A stretch of DNA of 64,000 nucleotides from positions 1 through 64,000 of the forward strand of contig CAOLHI010001442.1 of the NCBI GenBank assembly GCA_948474755.1. The letters are read 5' to 3'. The notes under the pieces are model-generated. The model was not told the DNA's origin. It saw only the letters and a program-made list of their open reading frames with translations, and did not search any database. Below are positions 22,820 to 32,764 of the stretch, one piece after another. This DNA is from Ctenosaura bakeri. Taxonomy: Eukaryota; Chordata; Lepidosauria; Squamata; Iguanidae. Each line of letters starts with the position of its first letter. Within the stretch, counting starts at the first letter, position 1. The position numbers and the translations under genes are program-made.

Positions 22820-25255
22820 ATGTCCGCGCTCTTTTAAGAAGTGCGTGTCCTGCGGCCGCAAGGTTGCCCTCAACGACGGCCATAAGGAGTGTCTCTTCTG
22901 TTTGGGCGAGTCCCAAAACATCCGGACTTGCCCAATTTGCAGGGATTTTACTCCCCAAACTCTTCGCAACTGCTCCGCGAGACTCAAATCTTATTGTTGG
23001 GAACAGTCTCTGCGGGCGATAGACGAGACCTCCACTTCCAAGATGGCCGACAAGAAGACGACCACGCCATCGACGGTATCGGCGGCTGCCGTCCGTCCAC
23101 CTCGTCGGTATCGGGCTCGGTACCGGCGAAACGCCGATCTCGGCGTTACCGAGGATCCCGAAGCTGTCGGCGGCTGCCAAGTCAGCGAAGGATCCTCGAC
23201 GGCGAGGAAGGCTGAGGCTCCCCTTACGGAGACGCCTGCAAAAAAGCGCCCTGCTCCGGACGGAGGCAAGGGCAAGGAGAAGGAGAAGAAGAAGAAGAAG
23301 AAGGAAAAGAAGCGCTCCCCGGCTGGGGACGCTCAACCTCCTACTCCTCCTCCTACTCAGCAGCCTTCCAAAGGGCGAGGCGAGTCCGTCGACCTCTCGG
23401 AGGATGAGATCGAGGACGTTCCCCAACAGCGCCCGGACTCGCCTGTGGCAGACCCTCCAACCCTGGTGGAGGAGCGCCACCGCCCCAGCCGTCGCAGGTC
23501 GGCCGACCTGCAGCAGAGAGAGCCCTCTGCTTCTCCGGAGCGGCGTTCGACCTCCTTCAGGTCCCGGTCCCGCTCTTCCGAGCGTCCGGTGGCCTCGCCG
23601 CCTCCGAGGGAGACAAGAGAGGAACAACCTCGCTCGCGCCTCCAGATACACCTCGGCGTCCTACGTGGCCAGGTACGCGAGGGAATCTGAATGGAGAGAG
23701 CGCCCGGCCTCCTATCGGTCGCATTCGCCATCGTACCGGGATCGGTACCATCGTGGCCCGAGTCGCTGGAGACCTTCCGGAGTCCGGTCACCTCGTCGAC
23801 GCGAATCGCGCTCGCCTAGAGGGGACGAGGCTCGGTACCGTCGACGCCGAAGCCGATCTCCGTCGGACCGCCGCTCCTTCAGCCGCTCTCCCTCCCCTCG
23901 ATATCATAGGGCGAGGGAGCCTTCACCACGGTATCGGGCGATATCGCCACCTCCTAGGGTCACGGCAACGGCGACGCGCCCTACGGAGTCGGTGGTGACT
24001 GAGCGGGCTACGACGACGTCAGCCTGCCAGACTACCCCGGTCACCACCAAGAGGGTGAAGTCAGTGGTCAGCCATCCCAAGCGGGACGCTGCTGCTACCA
24101 CCGCCCCGGCTGCGGAGAAGCCTAGGAAGGCAACACCTGCGGCGACTACGAAGGAGCCGGAGAGCGAGCGGCGAGAGGACTCACCGAGCTCGGAGTCGTA
24201 CGACTGAGTGCGGAGTCTGAGGTGTCTGAGGCGGCCTCCCAGGAGTCTCCTCCGTTGGGATTCGGGGCCCGATCCCAAAATTCTGCTCCAGAGGACGTCC
24301 ACCAGTTCTCTGCGATGCTGCTCCGCATGGCCACTACCCTCGGCCTTAAGATCGCCGATGCGGAGCCGGAGGATGACGATCCAGCCTTCTCCGTTTTCGA
24401 GGAGAAGCGACCTTCCACGGCCCCGCTGCCTCTCCTGCCCCGGGTATCCAGACTGGTGAAGGCCGCCTGGGATAGACCGGCCTCGGCTCAGCCGATACCG
24501 CAGCGGTTAGAACACCTCTACAGGGTGCAGAAGGATAACGCCGGTTATCTATTTAATCACCCTGCACCGAACTCTGTGGTCGTCGAGTCCGCGCAGACGA
24601 AGGGCTCCGGCAGGCAACACACCACCCCGCCGGACAAAGAGGGCAGGAAGTTGGACGCCTACGCAAGGAGGTTCTATTCAGCTGCTCCTTGCAGATCAGG
24701 CTGTCCAACACTCAGGCTTGCCTCGCGGCATACCTGAAGAAAGTGCTCGATCGCCTGCAACCAGCGATGGAAGCGGTACCGGAGGACATCCGCCAAGCCT
24801 CCTCCGTGATCTTCAATGAGGCTATCTCCATCGCTCGGCACCAGATGGCCTCCTCCCGGCACGCAGTGGAGATCGCCTCCCGGGTCATGGCGGGACGCGG
24901 CCTCCGCCGCCATGCTTGGCTTCGACCGGCCGACATCCAGGAGGACACCAGAAGGAGGATTGAAGATCTCCCCTTCGACGGTGAAGGCCTATTCAATTCG
25001 TCCACAGACGAAGCTTTGGACAATCTCGTCAAGGCGAGACTGACCGCAAAAAAGATCGGGCTGCAGCCGGCCACGCAGGCCCGCAGGGCCTCCACCTTCC
25101 GCCCATCCTGGCGACGATCTTCTACCTCGTCGTTCCAGCATTCGGCCCAGTCTGGACAGTCGAGACCGTCCTCCGGCTCATCGGCCAGACGCACGATTAG
25201 GCGGCGCCCGCCTTCGTCGAAGAAGTCCTCCTCCGAGACAAAGTCTCGGTTTTGA
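22820..25255 (+). pseudogene. DIRS ORF1 (gag-like), frameshifted
   Basis: The likely start is ATG at 22820 (MSALF). One extra T in CTCTTTTAAG (22830-22837) brings a stop at once; the related fragment at 37521 lacks it and stays open. Downstream segments are a cysteine cluster (CVSCG, ECLFCLG, TCPICRD, about 22841-22950), a lysine run (about 23270-23320), an arginine/serine-rich stretch (23530-23930: FRSRSRSSER, RRSRSPSDRR, FSRSPSPRYH) and a conserved C-terminal part (RLEHLYRVQKDNAGYLF, IEDLPFDGEGLFNSSTDEA) ending at TGA 25253-25255. The frame changes at about 23630, 24205 and 24690. DIRS ORF1 products are thought to be structural and nucleic-acid binding; that role is inferred. Confidence 0.85.
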
Positions 25256-25256
25256 C

Positions 25257-27162
25257 GTGCCTGGCAGGACCCACCAATACCCACTCTTCAGCCTACCATC
25301 AGCGCTCGGAGACCGACCGACTCTCGCTCGACACCTAGCGGAGTGGCAGTATGTCACTACGGACTCTTGGGTGCTTTCCATCGTCCGTCTTGGCTACGCC
25401 ATCGAGTTTCGACTCCTCCTCGCGGCGTTTACTACTCCACGCCGTCGAGTCCGGCCCTCCTGGAAGAGATCCAATCCCTCCTCCAGAAAGGGGCGATCGA
25501 GCAGCTCCCGCAAGAGGCCAAGACCACCGGCTTCTTCTCCAGGTACTTCACGGTACCGAAAGCCGACGGTACCCTCCGGCCGATCCTAGACCTCAGAGGG
25601 GTGAACTACTACATCCGCCCCAAAAGGTTCAAGATGGTCACGATACCGTCGATCCTACCCTTCCTACATCGAGGGGACTGGTTCGCCTCCATCGATCTCC
25701 GAGACGCATACTTCCATATCGCCATTCGCCCGCAGCACAGACGGTACCTCCGCTTCGCAGTTGACGACACCTGTTACCAGTACAAGGTGCTGCCGTTCGG
25801 ATCTCGACTGCCCCAAGGGTCTTCACCAAGTGCATGGCCCCGGTGGTATCCTACCTGCGGACGAAGGGCGCTTCTGTCTTCCCCTACCTCGACGATTGGC
25901 TGTTGGTGGCGTCCTGCAAACAGAGACTTTACCACGACGTCCACATGACGTTGTCACTCCTGACCCGCCTTGGTCTACGAGTGAATCCGAAGAAGTCCCA
26001 CCTCGAGCCGGCGAGGATCTTGGACTTCATCGGGGCGACGCCGACCGACCTCCGCCAGGGCGTACCTACCAGAGTCTCGAGCACAAACCTTGATCCGGGC
26101 CGCCGCTCACGCTCGTACGGCCCCGACGTTATCTGCGAGAAGCGTCCAGCAGCTCTTGGGCTACATGGCTGCGACGACCGCTGTGACATATCTCGCCAGG
26201 CTGAGAGCAAGACCTCTTCAACACTGGTTCGTCCGCATATTCGACCCCCTGCGAGACGAACAGACACTCCGACTGCAGCTGCCGGGAGACGTCCGCTCAT
26301 CCCTCCGATGGTGGCAGTCGCGACGAAATCTCATGTCAGGGATGCCTTTCCAACAGCCGACACCGAAGGTGACGGTAACGACCGACGCCTCCCTGTATGG
26401 ATGGGGTGCCCACTGCGGCGATCTCAGAGTCCGCGACAGATGGACCGACGACGAGACCGCTCTCCATATCAACGCGCTGGAGCTGCTCGCCGTTGGAAAG
26501 CCCTACGGGCGTTCCGCCATGCCGTGGCGGGGCGCACGGTCCTGATTCTGACGGACAACACCACCGCCGTCTGCTACATCAACAGACAAGGTGGGACTCA
26601 TTCCACGACCCTGCTCGACATCGCGCTCGACCTGTGGGAATGGTGCATTCGCCTGCACACGCATCCCGTGGCGGTTCACCTGGCCGGGCAGGAGAACACC
26701 ACGGCAGACGCCCTCAGCAGGGACACCTCATCCCATCACGAATGGTCTCTCTCCGGAGAGGCGTTCAGACTGATTCGGGACCGCGGGGGCGAACCATCGA
26801 TCGACCTCTTCGCGACCAGGGAAAACGCGAAGTGTCGCCGATTCTGTTCCAGAGCGGGCCACGATCGTGCCTCCATCGGGGACGCTTTCCAGTTTCCGTG
26901 GACCGGGGAACTCCTCTACGCGTTCCCGCCGTTCCCGCTGCTCGGCCGGACGATATCGAAGATCCTCGCCGACCGAGCCGACGCGATCCTGGTAGCCCCG
27001 TACTGGCCGAGGCAACATTGGTTCGCACCCCTGCTACAAGCCGCGCGAGACGACCTGCTCCGGTTGCCACCGACACCGGACCTGCTCTCCCACTCCGGCG
27101 GCCGAGTCCTCCATCCGGACCTGCCACGCCTGGCCCTCCATGCCTGGAGGATATCGCACTAA
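25257..27162 (+). pseudogene. DIRS ORF2: reverse transcriptase and RNase H, frameshifted
   Basis: RT blocks in order: WVLSIVRLGYAIEF (about 25370), KTTGFFSRYFTVPKADGTLR (about 25520), RPILDLRGVN, WFASIDLRDAYFHI, KVLPFG, and the catalytic YLDD at 25885-25896 followed by WLLVAS. RNase H: TTDASLYGWG with the first Asp at 26384-26386, HINALELLAV with Glu near 26480, LTDNTTAVCYINRQGG (about 26549) and TADALSR. A connection region follows (PSIDLFATRENAK, LLYAFPPFPLLGR, ILVAPYWPRQHWF) before the stop at 27162. The frame breaks at about 25430, 25810, 26085 and 26500. ORF1 and ORF2 are adjacent and in close order, as in other vertebrate DIRS. Confidence 0.93.
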
Positions 27163-28168
27163 AGATCCCGTGCCGGACCGTCCCCGTCGCGGCCAGGAAG
27201 GAATCCACCCGTCGCAACTATCAATACAAGTGGCGACGCTTCCTGACCTTCGCTAACGAGAGGAGTGAGCCGGTATCGCCCGCGGGGCTCTCGACCGTCC
27301 TGCACTTCCTCCTGCACCTCCGGCAACAGGGCCTGGCGTTTCCATCCCTGAAGGTGATCTCTCCGCGATCGTGGCATACCAACCGCCACGATCTGCTGCC
27401 TCGGCCTTCTTCAGGAACGATACCGTTAAGCGGTTCCTGAAAGGACTTCATCATCTCTACCCGCCGGTATCGCCGCCGCTACCGCCGTGGTCCCTCTCGC
27501 TGGTGCTCTCGCAGCTGACGAAGCCGCCCTTCGAGCCAATGGCGACCTCGGATGACAGGCTCCTGAAATGAAAACTGCCTTCCTGGTAGCGGTGACCTCA
27601 GCGAGGCGAGCGGGTGAGATCACAGCTCTTCGTTCCGATGAGCCCTTCACGGTCTTCCACAGGGACAAGGTGGTCCTGAGACCTGACATCTCGTTCCTGC
27701 CAAAGGTGGTGTCCAGTTTCCATCTCAACCAGGACATCATCCTGCCTGCCTTCTTCCCGAACCCGACGACACCGTTGGAGCGGTCCCTCCACTCCCTGGA
27801 CGTGCGTCGGGCATTGGCTTTCTACAAGGACAGGACTGCTTCCTTCCGACAGACGCCCCATCTCTTTGTTTGCTATGGGCGACGTCGGAGGGGCCTAAAG
27901 TGTCCACCCAGCGCTTCTCCAAGTGGGTGGTGAGGACTATTAACTGGCGTATGAGCTCGCGAGGAAGCCTCCGCCAGTCCTGCTTCGAGCCCACTCCACC
28001 AGAGCTGTGGCTACTTCTGCGGCCCTCCTGCGAGGAGTTGACCTGCATGAACTCTGCCGTGTGGCGACCTGGTCCCAACCATCGACCTTCGTGCGCCACT
28101 ACAGGCTCGACTGCCGGTCGCGCAGAGATGCCCGGTTTGGACGTGAGGTGTTGGCTTCCGTGCTGTAG
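27146..28168 (+). pseudogene. DIRS ORF3: tyrosine recombinase, frameshifted
   Basis: The N-terminal core-binding part reads STRRNYQYKWRRFLTFANE with LHFLLHLRQQGLAFPSLKV (27206-27355). The catalytic part shows TSARRAGEI with the likely first Arg at 27607-27609, then RAHSTRAV (His 27992-27994, Arg 28001-28003) and the nucleophile Tyr in FVRHY at 28100-28102; the stop is at 28166-28168. So the R, HxxR and Y residues are all present but lie in three frames. This enzyme class integrates the circular DNA intermediate by strand exchange, which explains the lack of long target duplications. It overlaps the end of ORF2 in another frame. Confidence 0.92.
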
Positions 28169-28204
28169 GACCTGACCCGCCGTCCGACCGGTAAGCTACA
28201 CAGT

Positions 28205-28300
28205 CTCCTAGTGTATGAAGGCACAGAGACCACGAGAAGAAGACAGGTTGCTTACCTGTAACTGTGGTTCTTCGAGTGGTCATCTGTGCCATCATACACA
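28205..28300 (+). repeat. DIRS internal complementary region
   Basis: 28205-28242 is the reverse complement of the left tip (TGTATGAAGGCACAGAGACC versus 22507-22527), and 28243-28300 is the reverse complement of the right tip (GAGTGGTCATCTGTGCC versus 28486-28506). The two are joined at ACAGGTTGCTTACCTGT. A joined copy of both element ends inside the element is the known DIRS hallmark, thought to template circularisation during replication. Confidence 0.93.
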
Positions 28301-28339
28301 CCCGCCCTTCCTCCCCTCTTTCTCAGGTCCCTGTAGGTT

Positions 28340-28538
28340 CTACGGCGGACGACAGAACTGAGGAGAGACCGTTGCTCGGCGGGAGGAGCATGCGCAGTAC
28401 CGGCGTGGGGGAGGGGTTCCCGCCAAGCGAACAAGCTCTAGAAGTTTCCGAACGCTACCGCGCAGGCGCTAAAGCTCCTAGTGTATGATGGCACAGATGA
28501 CCACTCGAAGAACCACAGTTACAGGTAAGCAACCTGTT
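28340..28538 (-). repeat. Right inverted terminal repeat and tip of younger DIRS
   Basis: 28340-28497 is the inverse of the left repeat. The unique right tip follows (CACTCGAAGAACCACAGTTA) and ends with an interrupted palindrome, ACAGGT-AAGCA-ACCTGT, at 28521-28537. The palindrome recurs in the internal complementary region (28243-28259) and in the old copy (31814-31830), so it is a candidate recombinase site. It also contains CAG|GTAAG, a consensus splice donor, on the + strand. Confidence 0.9.
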
Positions 28539-29166
28539 CTTCCAAAGACTGGTACTGGTGTCTGGCCAATAATTGATCTTCATGGTGTCAACAAGTAAAT
28601 CAAGCCAAGGAAATTTAAGATGGTGATGCTTTCCTCCATTGTGCCATTCCTTTGCAGAGACTGGTTTGCATTAATAGATCTTCATGATGCTTATTTTCAC
28701 ATCAGAATAAGACCTCAACATTGGCAACCCCTCAGATTCACTATAAGCAACGATCTGCATCACTATAAAGTCCTATTCTTTGGTCTCTTGACAGCACCCA
28801 GGGTCTTCACAAAGTGCATGGCAGTGGTGGTCTCATTCCAAGAAATTGGGGTGTCCAAATCTTCTTGTATCTGGCTCCTGCTGTCATCCTTCGTGAGTAC
28901 GCTGTTCCAGGACATTCAGTTGACTTTGTCTTTGATACAAGACCTGGGGCTTAATGTCAGTCTCAAGAAGTCTGTCCTAGAGCTGGACTCCTGGATGGCA
29001 TATGCTTATCTTCCATTCAGCAGGGCAGACACACTCAGAAGCAAGGTCCAGACAGTGCTCTCTCACCCTTGTACCACACATACCATTCACTACTGTTGTA
29101 TCTTATGGCTACCATAACAGCAGTCATTTACCTGACACATCTTGTCATGCCGTGCTTCCAGAACAT

Positions 29167-29925
29167 GGAAATGGACTCTGACTCAGAGACTAAAGCAGTA
29201 GACATACCAGGACCTGCTGCTGAACCAGAACAGGAGGAAGTTGCAGAGCCACAAGTCTCAGAGACAGACCAGAGTGCAGTGCCAGCTCTGGTGGAGAGCC
29301 CTGCCCCTTCAGATACAGAAGACAACCTACCCATACGTACCTTCGCTAAAGTATCACATTGCTAAACTCTGCTGTGATTTGGACTGTGTTGGTTTACTCT
29401 GGATTTGGTTGCCTGAACTTGGATACTGTTGAAATCTGTTCGTGACCACAGCTTTCGTTTACTGAGTAAAGTAAGTGCTGAACTGTGAGCTGCTCTGCTT
29501 CCTTGCTTGCTCTTTAGCTTCCCTGTGCTGCCTCTCTACTATCAGCTGTGTAGTTACAAGCCTTTGGCTGGCTGCCTGAACTGTGTCAGGACACATCTAT
29601 AGTTCAAGCTGCTTCGGCATTGGTTTCTTCAACATTTCGGTCTCCTTTGAGATCCTCAGTGTTTGAAGTTAATCATTCTTGCCAATGTCCTGTCACCCCT
29701 GGTGTGGTGAACCAGGTTGCCCAACCTCTTCTCAGGCATGCTATTTTATCTTGTCAGATCCATCGTGCATTGTGACTACGGGTACCTCATGACCAATCAG
29801 GGAGCTCACTGCAACAATGTCACAGTATAAAGGCACTGGTTGTCTGAAGAATCTAGGCTTCACATCAGTACCTTGAAACTTCTGGTGGTAATAAATCTTT
29901 CTAAGTCATCAAACAGAAACTGAGG
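29167..29925 (+). mobile_element. Unclassified insert replacing part of the old DIRS RNase H
   Basis: Homology to the younger DIRS stops after CTTCCAGAACATGG (about 29166) and resumes near GAGTTATTCAGATGATG (about 29930). About 300 bp of DIRS sequence is missing and replaced by unrelated DNA. The insert has an acidic open segment (DSDSETKAVDIPGP, ending VSHC plus stop near 29365), then CCAAT (29792), TATAAA (about 29826) and AATAAA (about 29891). This order resembles the 3' end of an LTR retroelement with promoter and polyA signal, but no ends or duplications are visible. Confidence 0.5.
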
Positions 29926-32553
29926 AACAGAGTTATTCAGATGATGTCATACAATACCACTATAGTTTGCTACATAAACAAACAAGGAGGCATGGACTCA
30001 TTTTTGTTGCTTGATCTCGCAACTCAGGGGTTAATGTGTTCAGAGACACATCCATCCTGTGGCAATGCACCTAGCAAGCATGGAGAATGTGCTGATGGAT
30101 TTGCTGAACTGTTTCTGCATTCTCCAGAATGAATGGTCCCTGTGTAATGAGGCCTTTCACTTTGTAATGTCAAAGTGGGGAAAGCCTGTTCTAGACCTGT
30201 TTGCTTCTTCTGTCAATTCCAAATGCCCTTAGTTCTGTTCCAGGGCAAAGAGAGGACGTGGATCTCTCAGTGATGCTTCTCTACAGAGATGGTCCAGATC
30301 TCTGATGTATCAGTGTCTTCTCTTTCCTTTACTAGCCAAGGTAGTAGTGAAGCTCACCAGAGACAGATCCAACACCATGCTTACTGCTCCATACTGGGCC
30401 AGGCAACTGTGGTTTACTCTACTTCCACCTTTCCAGGGGCAACGTGTTTCTACCTCATGTGATAGATCTTCTGTCACATGGACAGGTTCTCAAAATGCTG
30501 TGACTCACAGCATGGAGAATAACAACTTCACCAAGACTTATAGCAGTCCTTTCAGCTTCCAAAAAGAGCACCACTAAGAGAGCTTATGGTTATAAATAGA
30601 AGAGATTCAGTTTCTTTGTAGCATCTAGATCCAAAGTCTGTTTCCTTAGCAGCAATATCCACTGTCCTACATGTCCTGCTGCATTTGTGTGAACAAGGAT
30701 TGGTATTTTTGACTCTGAAAGTTTACATCCAACTTTCAATTACTCTCTTCTCCAATCCAGTGGTTAAACAGTTTCTCAAAGTCTTAGTACATTTTTATTA
30801 GCCAGTGGCTCCACCCGCTCAACCATGGTTGTTGTCTTGGTCCTTTCACAGCTCACTGATGAGCGTCTACTGACCTTGAAGTTTGCATTCCTTGTAGCTA
30901 TCGCCTCTGTGAGTGAGGTCAAGGCTCTGTGTTCTGACAAACTGGTTGATAGCAAAAAAGTATGAAGACAAAGTGGTGCTGCAACCAGACATCACCAGGC
31001 ATCACCTTTCTTCTCAAAGTGGTCTCACAGTTCCATCTGTTGTCCTTCCTATCTACTCTCTGCAACAACATTTTCCTTGGAAAGTTCCCTCCCTTGCCTC
31101 AATGTGGACCAAGTGCTGGCCTTTTATGTTTAGTGGATGATGGATTTTTGTCCCTCTAACAGGCTGTTATGGTGGCCCCAAGAAGGAGCAAGAAGTGTCG
31201 TCGCAACAGCTCTCCAAATGGGTTATAGAGACTATAAGACTTGCTTACAAACTGGCAAAGCAACCTATTCCAGCTGGCTTGAGAACACATTCTGCTAGAG
31301 CAGTGACTTCTTCAGTGGCTCTGCTTCAGAATATTCTTTTGCCTGACCTGTGTAAGGCAGCCATGTGTTTGCAGCTGTCCACACTTATCCAGCACTGTAA
31401 ACTGGACTGAAGAGCCAGAGTGGATGCCTACTTCAGATATGCTTTGTTGTCTTCTGTCTTTCAATGATCTGGCCCACCATATTTGGTAAGCTTCACAGTC
31501 ACCCATTTGTGTGAAGCACAGAGACTGCAAAGAAGCAGAACAGGTTGCTTATGTGTAACTGTGGTTCTTTGAATGGTCATGTGTGCCCTCACGCAAACCT
31601 GCCCCACATCCCCTCTCTCAAGTCCTTGTAGACTTTGTGGCAGACTTCAAAACTGAGGGGGTGGTAATAGTGGGCTAGGATGTATGTGGTATGCAGGAGG
31701 GGGTGGGGTTCTCACCAGGCTACTAAAATCTAGAACGTTCCAGATGAGGTCTCTGCACAGGCACAAAACCCATTTGTGTGAGGGCAGAGCTGACCACTCA
31801 AAAAACTATAGTTACAGGTTAATAACCTGTTCTTCCATATTTATTTGTCTTGTGTATATATAGTATAACACTTTGTACCGTTTACTCAGACGTATGTCCT
31901 GTTAAGTTAATGAGTCTTGCCCATAGAAGATCCATAGAGGATTTATATATTTGTAATGTGTTTCTATTGTGAGTGTACCCCATTTCTTATTGGATTATAA
32001 TCCATAGCAGGGAAACAGAACTGCACCTTGGAGGTGAAGAGCTATATGATGGATTCATATTGAGGAGAAGTGGAAGTAAAATGTGGGAGGTTGGTGTTAA
32101 GGGGGAAAAAAAGTCTGTCCATTGGACTGATAATTGGGCATCATTTGAAAGTCATCTTGTGGTGTTCTCATAAATATGTACATTTTTGCCATCATTAAAA
32201 AAAACTGATGGCAGAAAATATAAAATGATATTGCAAGAAGAATCGCTGTCTTCATCATCATCTTTAGGTGGTACCCCTCATTTCTCCCCATAAAAACACC
32301 ATGAGGTGGGTTTTACTGAGAGGTGGTGACTTGCCCAAGATCACCCACTAAAATTTGCAGTTAAGCAAGGATTTGAACTTTTATCTCTCCGTTTCAAATC
32401 TGGCACTCAAACTACTCTCTCAGATCAATGCTTGAGATAGAAATGGTGTCAAGGCTGAAACTTACTGCTAGAAAACAATGCAGCAATTAACATGCTTACC
32501 TTGCATAATATGAACACGTACAATGTGCTCTTTATTGGCTTGTTATACAATTT

Positions 32554-32764
32554 TGTTCTTCTGTGCCATCAAGTCATTTCCAAGTTATGACCCTAACATG
32601 AACCTATCACTGGGTTTGCTTGGCAAGATTTCTTCCGCTGGGGCTAGGAATTGTGCGACCTGTCTGAGGACACCCAGTGAGCTTCCGTGGCTGAGGGAGG
32701 GGTTCAAACCTTGGTCTTCTGGAGTCCTATTCCAATGCTCAAAACCACTATACCACACCAGCTC
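32554..32764 (-). mobile_element. tRNA-type SINE (Sauria-like), minus strand
   Basis: On the minus strand it starts GAGCTGGTGTGGTATAGTGG, has the B-box-like GGTTTGAACC at about 32699-32708, then CTCAGACAGGTCGCACAATT and the tail near 32554-32580 (GTCATAACTTGGAAATGACT, TTGATGGCACAGAAG). It is fairly complete but old. Confidence 0.82.

Larger units (their letters stand above)
22496..28538 (+). mobile_element. Younger DIRS-type tyrosine-recombinase retrotransposon, near complete
   Basis: A 6043-bp GC- and CpG-rich block with all DIRS hallmarks. It has inverted terminal repeats (22496-22665 and 28340-28535), a gag-like ORF1, RT/RNase H ORF2, a tyrosine recombinase ORF3 and an internal complementary region (28205-28300). 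No integrase or LTR is present. It lies exactly between ACAGTT (22490-22495) and CTTCC (28539) of the older DIRS, and GTT occurs at both borders (22493-22495 and 28536-28538), in line with recombinase-mediated entry with little or no target duplication. Each ORF carries frameshifts, so this copy is not autonomous as read. Confidence 0.95.
19470..31831 (+). mobile_element. Old DIRS retrotransposon, interrupted by a younger DIRS
   Basis: The left end (GTTCTGTGCCTCACTCAAAT followed by GGGTTTTGCATCTGTG) is the inverse of the right end near 31720-31800 (AGGCACAAAACCCATTTGTG). The right tip ends ACAGGTTAATAACCTGTT at 31831, like the younger copy's tip. Its coding remnants match the younger copy in order: gag-like segments at 21463-22015 (LEHLYKTQQEG, IEDLPFGEEGLFNA), RT at 22284-22495 plus 28539-29150 (SWVLTILCLGYTIEF; FALIDLHDAYFHIRI), RNase H remnant (TTIVCYINKQGG near 29957) and recombinase (THSARAVTSS near 31288). 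It is AT-rich and CpG-poor with many stops. Net length without the inner element is about 6.3 kb, so it was full length. The left boundary is approximate. Confidence 0.9.

Noticed and set aside
22818..23651. 277-codon open frame on the minus strand, plus other long minus-strand frames at 23904-24302 and 24712-25284
   Set aside because: They are mirror frames of the GC-rich, CpG-rich DIRS ORF1; their Arg/Ser/Leu-rich text follows from base composition, and the plus strand carries the family's conserved blocks.
22820..27162. Programmed ribosomal frameshifting in the younger DIRS
   Set aside because: There are too many frame changes, at sites that are not slippery sequences or shared with the other copies; mutation or assembly error is simpler.
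26397..27440. 347-codon plus-strand frame as a separate gene
   Set aside because: Most of it is an off-frame reading of the RNase H and connection region; only its last part (from about 27150) is the true recombinase frame.
28205..28300. A CRISPR-like or tandem array at the repeated GTTGCTTACCTGTAACTG motifs
   Set aside because: The repeats are inverted copies of the two DIRS tips, present once each in the internal region and ends, with no spacer array.
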